From Actinomycetes bacterium (GTDB lineage Bacteria; Actinomycetota; Actinomycetes; Actinomycetales; Cellulomonadaceae), in NCBI GenBank assembly GCA_023389455.1, contig JAEWEJ010000191.1, forward strand, positions 1-23,932: a DNA stretch of 23,932 bases, given 5' to 3'. Under the pieces are notes generated by a model. It did no database searches and was not told the origin of the DNA. It saw only the letters and a program-made list of their open reading frames with translations. The position numbers and the translations under genes were made by a program. This document shows, one piece after another, positions 7,105-14,228 of this stretch (its first letter is position 1; every line of letters begins with the position of its first letter).

Positions 7105-7940
7105 AGGGGAGTGCGGCACAGGCTGCGGGGTGATAGGCCCCCGCGGGGCGTCTCGGACGGTGAGCCGGCGATGGGGTGCGCGTCTGCTCCTGGCGCCGTC
7201 CACCGATCCGCTTGCTGTGCTCGGGCAGCGGGCAGGTGGTGGACATCGCCCGTGGGCGCAGCGGTGCCGGTCGACAGGCACGGTCGCTGGCATGCAGCGA
7301 CACGCGGGGTGGTGGGCTGGCCGGACGTCGATCGGTCTCACGGGGACCGGTCCGACGGCTTGTCCGCAGTCGGTGTGCGCCGCCCTGCGCCGCCCATCGC
7401 ACCGTGTGGAACTCGCCGGCCGTGTGGTGACGAGGGTGGGCCGGGCACGGGACGCGCCTGTGGTCATCCGTCGGCGACCGACCATGCGGTCCTCCACTCA
7501 CGCAGCGGTGATGGTGGGCCGGGATGGTGGGGCGGACCAGGACGGGGCGTGGTCATCCGTCGCACGGAGCCGGTCCGCATCCCCGCGGGCGGACACTGGG
7601 TCGGAACGTCGGCCATGTCGCTTCACGGTCGGCCTGAGGGCTGCTGCGCACGCACGGCGGGAGCGAGAGCAGTCCGCGGGAGCTCGGCGCGCCGGAGGGG
7701 GCGGCATGCGTGCACCGGTGTCCCTCGGCTGCCACGTCGTCACCAGCGCCCACTCGGCCCCGCGCGACGCGGGACGGTACGAGATCGTGGCCGGGCGTCA
7801 CGGTTCAGGTGACTCGCGAGGGGGTGCCAGGTCGACGTCGCGCGTGCAGTGACGCCGCACAGGCACGAGCGGCCGCTGCGCCGGCTGCACAGGCGGTCCG
7901 ACCCCACCGGCACCAGGGCCGCGACGGCACCACCGTCGCG

Positions 7941-8146
7941 ACGGCGGCCCGGTCGCGACGGCGGCCCGGTCGCGACGGGGGACCGCTCGCGACGGGGGAC
8001 CGCTCGCGACGGGGGACCGGCAGCGCCGGGGGACCGGCCGCGACGGGGGACCGGCCGCGACGGGGGACCAGCCGCGACGGGGGACCAGCCGAGAAGGAGG
8101 ACCGGCCGAGAGAAGGAGGCCCGGTCGCGACGGCGGCCCGGCCGCG
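7941..8146. repeat. 17-bp tandem repeat array, 12 copies
   Basis: Twelve head-to-tail units of about 17 bp. Central copies read ACGGGGGACCGCTCGCG, ACGGGGGACCGGCCGCG or ACGGGGGACCAGCCGCG, and outer copies ACGGCGGCCCGGTCGCG. One unit (8094-8112) is 19 bp. The period is not a multiple of three, and all frames give Arg/Gly/Asp/Pro-rich runs, so it is unlikely to code. The symmetric outer/inner arrangement of variants looks like expansion from within. Confidence 0.88.
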
Positions 8147-8631
8147 TCGGGCTGGACGGGGAGGGGGTGCGCGCCCGAGCATGCGGGCGGGGTGGGCGAG
8201 TCGCATCGGGGCCCCTGTGGCGTGCCGCCCACGAGAGGGCTCACGACCGGTCGGCCCTGAGGCAGCCCGCGGCAGCCGGGTGACGATGGACGGCTTGTGA
8301 TGCGACCGAGAACCTGAGGGCGGAGGAGCGGGCGGTCGCTACGCAGTCCAGAGGCGGGGGGAGGTGGTGTGGCCGCTACCTGCCGCCCGCAGGCACCCAC
8401 CATGGCCGCGTCTGGGCGCACGATGACACGTGGCCGGCTTCTGTCGCATCGGCGCAGGTCAGCGCGATGGTGTGTGGTTCGGCGGCGTTTCGGTGACGAC
8501 CGCACAGACCACCGGTGCACGCGTGCTGCACGTGTCCACACACGCGGAGTGGGGGCGCGTCCGCAAGGGCTGGGCGCGGTAGCGTAGGCCCGCGACGGAG
8601 GCGCGCCGATCCGGTGCCCGCGCCGGTCGCC

Positions 8632-8645
8632 GTTTCACGTGGAAC
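8632..8645 (+). promoter_or_regulatory. parS: parS site 8, next to the rsmG start
   Basis: GTTTCACGTGGAAC ends immediately before the AGGAG ribosome-binding site (8646-8650) and 13 bp before the chosen rsmG start. A possible -10 element TAGCGT lies at 8580-8585, about 50 bp upstream. ParB bound here could affect transcription of rsmG-parA-parB (inference). Confidence 0.88.
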
Positions 8646-8658
8646 AGGAGCCAGACGG

Positions 8659-9339
8659 GTGCCAGAAGAGTCGCAAGCTGCGGGGAGTGCGACCGTGGAC
8701 CCGTTGCAGGGGGACGCCCGGCTGCCGGACTTCTTCGGTGACGCGTGGCCGTCCGTCGAGGCCTTCCACACGATGCTGGTGGAGGAGGGTGAGCTCCGCG
8801 GCCTCATCGGCCCCCGCGAGGTCCCGCGCCTCTGGGAGCGCCATCTCCTCAACTCTGCTGCCGTCGTCCCCTTCCTTCCCGAGACCGGTGTCATCGTCGA
8901 CGTCGGCTCCGGTGCGGGCCTGCCCGGCATCGTCGTGGCAGCGATGCGGCCGCGGGCAGAGGTCGTCCTCGTCGAGCCGATGGAGCGCCGGGTCGCCTGG
9001 CTGCACGACGTCGTGGACCGGATCGGTCTCACGAACGTGCAGGTCAGGCGCGCAAGAGCGCAGGAGCTCGACGGCGCGATCGAAGCGGACGTCGTCACGG
9101 CCCGCGCGGTGGCGTCGCTCGACAAGCTCTACCGATGGACTGCGCCGCTCGTTCGCGAGGGCGGCGCCGTGATCGTCATGAAGGGTGCCCGGGCAGCCGA
9201 CGAGCTCGAGGCGGCGGCCAAGGTGATGCGGGCGGTCGGACTGCGGGAGGGTCGCGTCGACGAGGTCGTGACGATCCCCGGTACCGAACCGACACGCATC
9301 GTGTCTGCCGTACGAGGAGGGGGACCGCGTGTTCGGTAG
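8659..9339 (+). CDS. rsmG: 16S rRNA (guanine527-N7)-methyltransferase RsmG (GidB)
   Basis: RsmG methylates N7 of G527 in 16S rRNA using S-adenosylmethionine. It has 226 aa from the chosen start, normal for the family. GLIGPREVPRLWERHLLNS (about 48-66) is the characteristic N-terminal motif. The SAM-binding glycine loop DVGSGAGLPG is at 81-90, followed by the acidic strand end VLVEPMERR and later TARAVASLDKLYRW. The GTG at 8659 has AGGAG eight bases upstream. Alternatives are GTG 8614 (GGAGG 12 nt upstream; would put parS site 8 in the coding sequence as V-S-R-G-T) and GTG 8695 (214 aa). It is first of rsmG-parA-parB and overlaps the parA start by 11 bp. The usual upstream neighbour jag is displaced by the parS-rich region. 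Confidence 0.94.
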   Translation: MPEESQAAGSATVDPLQGDARLPDFFGDAWPSVEAFHTMLVEEGELRGLIGPREVPRLWERHLLNSAAVVPFLPETGVIVDVGSGAGLPGIVVAAMRPRAEVVLVEPMERRVAWLHDVVDRIGLTNVQVRRARAQELDGAIEADVVTARAVASLDKLYRWTAPLVREGGAVIVMKGARAADELEAAAKVMRAVGLREGRVDEVVTIPGTEPTRIVSAVRGGGPRVR

Positions 9340-11752
9340 GAAGAAGCGCCGCGAGGAGCGTGAGGCCGCCGCTCGTGCTGCAGCCGCTGCCGCGGCGGCG
9401 CAGACCCAGACGGTCACGCCTACGCCCTCTGCAGCGACCCCGGAAGCGCCTGCCGCAGCGGACACGTCGTCACGAGCCGGCGGAGCCGAGGATGCGGCCT
9501 CGTCCCGAGACGCCCATGCGCACCCGCTGACGCAACCCGGCTCGCAGGAGTCCCTCGGTGGCGCACCCTCGTCGATGCCCGGCTCTCTGGACGCCCCCGA
9601 TCGTGGCCTCGCGCCTGCCGGCGGACCGCAGCTCCAGAAGCCGGAAGGGCTGGTTCCCCGTACCGACTCGCGGAGCGGGGACAGTGTCGCCTCGCAGGGC
9701 GCGCGGCCGCGGTGGACCCCTGACGATCTTGCGCGTCCGTCAGTCGACGTTGATTCGCCGGCGTGGGAGAGGTCGATCGGGTCCGTGCCATCAGCCGGCG
9801 GTGATCGCGCGCTGGATCACGTTCAGGCCGGAGCGACGGGTGTCGCCGACGTTTCACGTGGAACCGACGGTGAGTCAGTCCGCTCGTCGGTCGTCTCCAG
9901 CGACGACGGGATGGGCTCGGCCCCCGCGGGCGTGGATGTTCTGGGCGCTGTTTCACGTGGAACCGGAGCAGTCGACGGGCCCGGGAGCCTGGCCTCTCGC
10001 GACCATCGGTCACCCGGCGGACTGCATGACGCCGACTCCTCGGCATCGCCGCGGACCATCGACGCGCTCGTCGTGAGCAGTGACGGTGACCCGCAGAGGA
10101 CCGGGTTGGCAACTGATGCCCGCGCGGTGACGTCCGCTCCTGCTGCATCGGGGGAGCGGGTTTCACGTGAAACGGCTGCGTCGCCCGACGCGGGGGAAGG
10201 TCGCGGTGCAGCGGCGGATCCCGCCAACGCAGACGCCTCTGATTCACGTGAAACCGCAGCGCCGCGGCCGGAGCCGGAGCTGTCGCACGCACCGGTGCCG
10301 ACGGACGACCACAAGCCGCGACGAACGACCCGCCCGCAACCCCTTTCCGTGGCGGACATGGGGGCTGCCTACCCGTGGCAGACTGACGCGAGCGCGCCGA
10401 CGCCACCTCCGGGCGGACGTGGTGCCGCGTTGGACGCCGCTGTCGACGCGCTGGACGCGACACTCGACGGCTCGACGCTCAGCCAGCGGGTGCAGGACCC
10501 GCGCGGCCCTCGCGCAGCCTTGGGCAACGGGGACGTGCAAGCGACTGACCAGCGGCCGGACCCTCAGATGGTCCAGGACGGACAGGGCGCCACGGCCCGT
10601 GCGACGCCCGAGACCAGCACCGCAACGGCCACGCCGGATACGGCGAGCGGCCCGGCGCCCAGCGCCGAGCACCATGACGAAAGAGGCACTGTGAAGGACC
10701 TGCTGGACGGCCGGGGCACCGGCGACGTCACCGATGCGAGCGGGCCGGTCGCGTCCCTCGATGCTGACGAGGCCCGCCGAGCGGCACTGGTCGACAGCCT
10801 GCCGCGGCCGTCGGTCGACACCCCGCTGCTTGCCGAGCTCCAGCTCGACGCACGCCGTCGCATCGAGCTGCGCGGGAGGAAGTTCCCCCGACCGGAGCGC
10901 ACCCGGGTGATCACGGTGGCGAACCAGAAGGGCGGCGTCGGCAAGACGACCACCACCGTGAACCTCGCCGCCGCGCTCGCGCAGGCGGGCCTGCAGGTCC
11001 TCGTCCTCGACAACGACCCGCAGGGGAACGCGTCGACCGCTCTCGGCATCGACCACCGCGCCGGGACCCCGTCGATCTACGAGGTCCTCGTCGACGCCGC
11101 GCCCATGCACGAGGCGGTGCAGGAGAGCCCGGACGTGCCGGGCCTGTGGTGCCTCCCGGCGACGATCGACCTGTCCGGTGCCGAGATCGAGCTGGTCTCC
11201 ATGGTGGCCCGCGAGACCCGGCTGCGGACCGCGCTCGACGGCTACCTGGCGTGGCGCACCCAGCAAGGCCTGGAGCAGATCGACTACGTCTTCGTCGACT
11301 GCCCACCGAGCCTGGGGCTGCTGACCGTCAACGCCTTCGTGGTGGCGCGCGAGGTGCTGATCCCGATCCAGTGCGAGTACTACGCGCTCGAGGGCCTGTC
11401 GCAGCTCCTCAAGACGATCGAGCTGATCCAGGCTCACCTGAACCCGGAGCTGTCGGTCTCGACGATCCTCCTCACCATGTACGACGCGCGCACCAACCTC
11501 GCGCAGCAGGTGGCCGACGAGGTGCGGACGCACTTCCCCGACCGGACGCTGCGGACCACCGTCCCGCGGTCGGTCCGGATCTCGGAGGCTCCGAGCTACG
11601 GGCAGACCGTCATCACGTACGACGGCGGCTCGTCCGGCGCGCTCGCCTACCTGGAGGCCGCGCGGGAGCTCGCTGAGCGCGCAGTCACCCGCCCGACCAG
11701 CACAGACACGTCCGCCGCAGCCCCGAGCGGCCCCGCACAGGAGGACCAGTGA
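9329..11752 (+). CDS. parA: Chromosome-partitioning ATPase ParA with long N-terminal extension
   Basis: ParA/Soj, the Walker-type ATPase that moves ParB-parS complexes. The full frame is 807 aa against roughly 280-350 usually. The catalytic core starts near residue 490. The deviant Walker A KGGVGKT is at 534-540, followed by VLVLDNDPQGNASTALGI, YVFVDCPPSLGLLT and AREVLIPIQCEYYALEGLSQLL. The start GTG at 9329 has a strong GAGGAGGGGG upstream and a basic, Ala-rich beginning (MFGRKKRREEREAAARAA). Residues 30-450 are low-complexity and Ser/Thr/Asp/Ala/Pro-rich. They include four parS sites translated in one frame as VSRGT (175, 208), VSRET (278) and DSRET (305). A/T-ending codons make up 20 of the first 75 codons but 1 of 65 around the Walker A motif. 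An alternative start is GTG 10691 (353 aa, AAGAGG four bases upstream), which would make the upstream 1.36 kb a parS-bearing leader. The core identification is certain; the N-terminus is not. Confidence 0.9.
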   Translation: MFGRKKRREEREAAARAAAAAAAAQTQTVTPTPSAATPEAPAAADTSSRAGGAEDAASSRDAHAHPLTQPGSQESLGGAPSSMPGSLDAPDRGLAPAGGPQLQKPEGLVPRTDSRSGDSVASQGARPRWTPDDLARPSVDVDSPAWERSIGSVPSAGGDRALDHVQAGATGVADVSRGTDGESVRSSVVSSDDGMGSAPAGVDVLGAVSRGTGAVDGPGSLASRDHRSPGGLHDADSSASPRTIDALVVSSDGDPQRTGLATDARAVTSAPAASGERVSRETAASPDAGEGRGAAADPANADASDSRETAAPRPEPELSHAPVPTDDHKPRRTTRPQPLSVADMGAAYPWQTDASAPTPPPGGRGAALDAAVDALDATLDGSTLSQRVQDPRGPRAALGNGDVQATDQRPDPQMVQDGQGATARATPETSTATATPDTASGPAPSAEHHDERGTVKDLLDGRGTGDVTDASGPVASLDADEARRAALVDSLPRPSVDTPLLAELQLDARRRIELRGRKFPRPERTRVITVANQKGGVGKTTTTVNLAAALAQAGLQVLVLDNDPQGNASTALGIDHRAGTPSIYEVLVDAAPMHEAVQESPDVPGLWCLPATIDLSGAEIELVSMVARETRLRTALDGYLAWRTQQGLEQIDYVFVDCPPSLGLLTVNAFVVAREVLIPIQCEYYALEGLSQLLKTIELIQAHLNPELSVSTILLTMYDARTNLAQQVADEVRTHFPDRTLRTTVPRSVRISEAPSYGQTVITYDGGSSGALAYLEAARELAERAVTRPTSTDTSAAAPSGPAQEDQ
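9851..9864 (+). promoter_or_regulatory. parS: parS site 9, inside the parA frame
   Basis: GTTTCACGTGGAAC, read in the parA frame as V-S-R-G-T (residues 175-179). The following CGACGG matches the flank of site 5 (6284). Confidence 0.88.
9950..9963 (+). promoter_or_regulatory. parS: parS site 10, inside the parA frame
   Basis: GTTTCACGTGGAAC, read as V-S-R-G-T (residues 208-212), 99 bp after site 9 and therefore in the same codon phase. Confidence 0.88.
10160..10173 (+). promoter_or_regulatory. parS: parS site 11, perfect palindrome, inside the parA frame
   Basis: GTTTCACGTGAAAC, the exact palindromic parS known from Streptomyces and Mycobacterium. It is the only fully symmetric copy in the window. 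In the parA frame it reads V-S-R-E-T (278-282). Confidence 0.95.
10241..10254 (+). promoter_or_regulatory. parS: parS-like site 12 (one mismatch), inside the parA frame
   Basis: GATTCACGTGAAAC, one mismatch from the palindrome, 81 bp after site 11 and in the same codon phase. It reads D-S-R-E-T (305-309). It is the rightmost site of the cluster. Confidence 0.75.
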
Positions 11753-12921
11753 GCGAGAAGCGTCGCGGCCTCGGCCGCGGTCTGGGAGCACTCATCCCGA
11801 CCGGGCTCGACACCCCGCGCAGCACCGGCGACCGCCCGGTCGACGTGTTCTTCCCCGACAACCGCAAGGTCGACGCCGCGCAGACCGCGCCGGCCGACGC
11901 AGCGACCGCCACCGACGCACCCGTCGCGTCGTCCGAGGTGGCGACCGCGACGGACGCACCCGCGGCGGCGACCGGGACCACGACGCCCGTTGCTGACGCA
12001 GCGGCCAGTCCCTCGGTGGCCCCCTCCAACGGCGTGACCGGCACAGCCGTGGACTCGGAGCCGCAGGACCCCGCCCCGGCGGCCGAGATCGACGGACTCG
12101 TCCCGGTGCCCGGTGCGCGGTTCGCGGAGCTTCCGGTCGGGTCGATCCGCCCGAACCCGCGTCAGCCGCGTCAGGTGTTCGACGAGGACGCTCTCGGTGA
12201 GCTGGTCGGCTCCATCCGTGAGATCGGCGTCCTGCAGCCGGTGGTGGTCCGTGCCGTCGACGACGGCTACGAGCTCATCATGGGGGAGCGGCGGTGGCGC
12301 GCCACGCAGGAGGCCGGCCTCACGACGATCCCCGCGATCATCCGTGAGACCGAGGACTCCGACCTCCTTCGCGATGCGCTCCTGGAGAACCTGCACCGGT
12401 CGCAGCTCAACCCGCTCGAGGAAGCCGCGGCCTACCAGCAGCTGCTGGACGACTTCGGCTGCACGCACGAGCAGCTCGCGACCCGCATCCACCGCTCGCG
12501 CCCGCAGATCTCCAACACCCTGCGGCTGCTCCGGCTGCCCCCGCTGGTGCAGCGACGGGTCGCGGCGGGCGTGCTCTCGGCAGGGCACGCGCGTGCGCTG
12601 CTGGGCCTGAGCGACGGAGCGGCCATCGAACGCCTCGCTCAGCGGATCGTGTCCGAGGGGCTGTCGGTCCGCGCCGTCGAGGAGATCGTGTCGCTCGGCG
12701 GTGACGAGACGGCGCCGACCCGACGGCAACGTCCGCGTGCGGGCATCCGCAACGAGGCTCTCGACGAGCTCGCAGGGCGGCTCTCCGACCGCTTCGAGAC
12801 GCGGGTCAAGGTCGACCTCGGCAAGACCCGCGGCAAGCTCACGGTCGAGTTCGCGTCGGTGCAGGACCTGAACCGGATCCTCGCGTCGCTCGCACCCGAG
12901 GACCCCGGCGTCCTGAAGTAG
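11749..12921 (+). CDS. parB: Chromosome-partitioning protein ParB
   Basis: ParB/Spo0J, the CTP-dependent clamp that loads at parS and spreads to form the segregation complex acted on by ParA. It has 390 aa. The N-terminal ParA-contact peptide KRRGLGRGLGALIP is at 4-17, followed by an Ala/Thr/Pro-rich linker (about 40-115). The ParB/Srx core begins near 125 (LPVGSIRPNPRQPRQVF). The CTP-binding/clamp motif GERRWRA is at 179-185 and ENLHRSQLNPLEEA at 213-226. The parS-reading helix-turn-helix follows at about 239-262, and the C-terminal dimerisation domain ends KLTVEFASVQDLNRILASL. The GTG start overlaps the parA stop by 4 bp, with AGGAGG just upstream. No defect is seen, so the parS array in this window should have a functional reader. 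Confidence 0.97.
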   Translation: MSEKRRGLGRGLGALIPTGLDTPRSTGDRPVDVFFPDNRKVDAAQTAPADAATATDAPVASSEVATATDAPAAATGTTTPVADAAASPSVAPSNGVTGTAVDSEPQDPAPAAEIDGLVPVPGARFAELPVGSIRPNPRQPRQVFDEDALGELVGSIREIGVLQPVVVRAVDDGYELIMGERRWRATQEAGLTTIPAIIRETEDSDLLRDALLENLHRSQLNPLEEAAAYQQLLDDFGCTHEQLATRIHRSRPQISNTLRLLRLPPLVQRRVAAGVLSAGHARALLGLSDGAAIERLAQRIVSEGLSVRAVEEIVSLGGDETAPTRRQRPRAGIRNEALDELAGRLSDRFETRVKVDLGKTRGKLTVEFASVQDLNRILASLAPEDPGVLK

Positions 12922-12937
12922 GACCCGGAGGGGGTCG

Positions 12938-12963
12938 GCTGCCGGTGACACCCAGCCGGCAGC
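12938..12963 (+). terminator. parAB terminator
   Basis: GCTGCCGG (12938-12945) pairs with CCGGCAGC (12956-12963) around a 10-nt loop, 16 bp after the parB stop. No U-tract. Its position and stem strength fit the end of the rsmG-parA-parB transcript. Confidence 0.7.
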
Positions 12964-13895
12964 GTCCACGACGACGCAGGGTGTGCACCGTCGCACCCAG
13001 CTCCGACAACGGCCTCGGTGCCCTCGTGGCTCCGAAGCGGCGTCTCCAGGTGCCGCTGAGGGCCGGGAAAGTTCGTCAGGAAGGCCTGAGAGCGTCGATC
13101 GGACGCGCTCAAGCACCCTGCGGAGGCGCCGTGCGCCGGAGGATCCGTCCTGGCGCGCGTGACGGAAAGCCGTGAAGGGGTACAAACCCGACCGGCGGCG
13201 GACGGCGGTGCGTCCGGATGGCGCGATCGGTGGACGGCCACTGCCTCGCACATCCCGCGGGTGTGTCGCCGCCGACCGGCGCCCGAGCCTCACGCCGGCC
13301 GGGGTAGTGGATCCGGTCCCGCCGCGCCCGCGCCACGTCACGTCGACAACCCCGGGCCGGCGCGCCATGGTCGACGTCGGTACGCACGGTCAGCGGCCCA
13401 CCGCCCGCTGCAGACGGCTCACGCGTGACGGCATGTCACGCCGACAGTCGACCCGGCCCGTCGAGTCGTGCTCGACGTCGGTACGCAGACCGAGCGGTCC
13501 ACCCGGCTGACGGTTGACGAGTCGCGACGAGCGGCCTCCGTTCCAGACGCGCGCGTCCCGGCATGACCCAGCAGCCCACGGAGGCCGACGGGGCGACCTT
13601 CGACGCAGATCGCGCAGCGCGGCGAGGCGACGCTCCAGCAGATCGCGGAGCACGGCGAGGCGACGCTCCAGCAGATCGCGGAGCACGGCGAGGCGACGCT
13701 CCAACAGATCGCGGAGCACGGCGAGGCGACGCTCCAACAGATCCCGAAGCGCGACGAGGTGACGCTCCGACAGATCCCGGAGGGCGCGAGGCGAGCGCCT
13801 ACGTAGCGCTCGGTGCCGCCACCTCGTCAACAGTCGCAGCAGGTCGGTCAGCGCTGTCGCTTCACGCCTCGCGTCGCCCCGCGCCCCACGTCACC
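12964..13895. other. Gene-poor stretch between parB and trxA
   Basis: About 930 bp between convergent parB and trxA. I see no recognisable gene, although in mycobacteria cwlM sits next to trxC in this part of the block. It contains a 16-bp direct repeat, TCGACGTCGGTACGCA, at 13371-13386 and 13472-13487, and a 33-bp tandem repeat (13621-13785). Open frames here give low-complexity Arg-rich translations. No parS site is present. Confidence 0.6.
13621..13785. repeat. 33-bp tandem repeat, 5 copies
   Basis: Five 33-bp units at 13621, 13654, 13687, 13720 and 13753. The first three are identical except for one G/A change; the last two are more diverged. The period of 33 keeps every frame, so three different 11-residue peptide repeats could be read. 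On the plus strand, one frame gives A-E-H-G-E-A-T-L-Q-Q-I. On the minus strand, one gives R-R-L-A-V-L-R-D-L-L-E. Both resemble 11-residue coiled-coil repeats, but neither frame has a convincing start or ribosome-binding site. Confidence 0.88.
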
Positions 13896-14228
13896 TCACG
13901 CAGACGCGGCGAGCAGCTCCTCCACGGCTTCCTTGAGGACCGCCTTGGGGCGCGCGCCCACGAGGCTGTTCTCCATCTCGCCGCCGGTGAAGAAGGCGAT
14001 GAAGGGGATGGACTGGACCTTGAAGTCCTCGCTCAGCCCGGGATTCTCGTCGGCGTTGACCTTGACGACCTTGAGGCGGCCCGCGTACTCCTCGGCCAGC
14101 TCGTCGAGCACCGGGGACACCAGGCGGCACGGACCGCACCACGGCGCCCAGAAGTCGACGACCACAGGGACGTCGCTGCGCAGGACCTCGGCCTCGAAGG
14201 TCAGGTCGGTGACGTCGACGGTGCTCAT
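13896..14228 (-). CDS. trxA: Thioredoxin
   Basis: A 110-aa thioredoxin, a cytoplasmic protein-disulfide reductant recycled by TrxB. The active site W-C-G-P-C is at residues 30-34 in VVVDFWAPWCGPC. The family's cis-proline is in VQSIPFIAFF, and the buried acidic residue is in VVVDFW. Length and sequence are typical. The ATG at 14228 overlaps the trxB stop by 4 bp (ATGA), so the two are translationally coupled and share the promoter upstream of trxB. Confidence 0.96.
   Translation of the reverse strand: MSTVDVTDLTFEAEVLRSDVPVVVDFWAPWCGPCRLVSPVLDELAEEYAGRLKVVKVNADENPGLSEDFKVQSIPFIAFFTGGEMENSLVGARPKAVLKEAVEELLAASA

Larger units (their letters stand above)
4891..8631. other. 3.7-kb apparently non-coding region with parS sites and minisatellites
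   Basis: Between the jag terminator and rsmG I find no reading frame with recognisable motifs, a sensible start with a ribosome-binding site, or protein-like composition. All frames on both strands give Arg/Pro/Ala/Gly-rich low-complexity translations. The region does contain seven parS-like sites (5004, 5177, 5392, 5886, 6284, 6758, 6818), tandem arrays of 16-bp (5501-5579), 14-bp (6433-6698) and 17-bp (7941-8146) units, and two perfect hairpins (6062-6087, 7085-7104). A diverged direct repeat also occurs: GTGGTCATCCGTCG appears near 7455 and again near 7549, each preceded by GGTGGGCCGGG. Unit lengths not divisible by three argue against coding. It may act as a centromere-like platform for ParB (inference). 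A small or unusual RNA gene cannot be excluded. Confidence 0.7.

Noticed and set aside
8423..8434. GACACGTGGCC, another CACGTGG core
   Set aside because: Same reason: the outer half-site bases are absent.
8532..8540. GTGTCCACA as a DnaA box near rsmG
   Set aside because: One mismatch at the second-strongest position, isolated, and expected by chance in 24 kb; not enough to call.
11647..13368. 573-codon minus-strand frame opposite parB
   Set aside because: Shadow of parB; ParB motifs on the plus strand are complete and the antisense translation has no domain.
13390..13830. 146-codon minus-strand frame with RRLAVLRDLLE repeats downstream of trxA
   Set aside because: TTG start without a ribosome-binding site, and low-complexity sequence outside the repeat; kept only as a finding about the 33-bp array.
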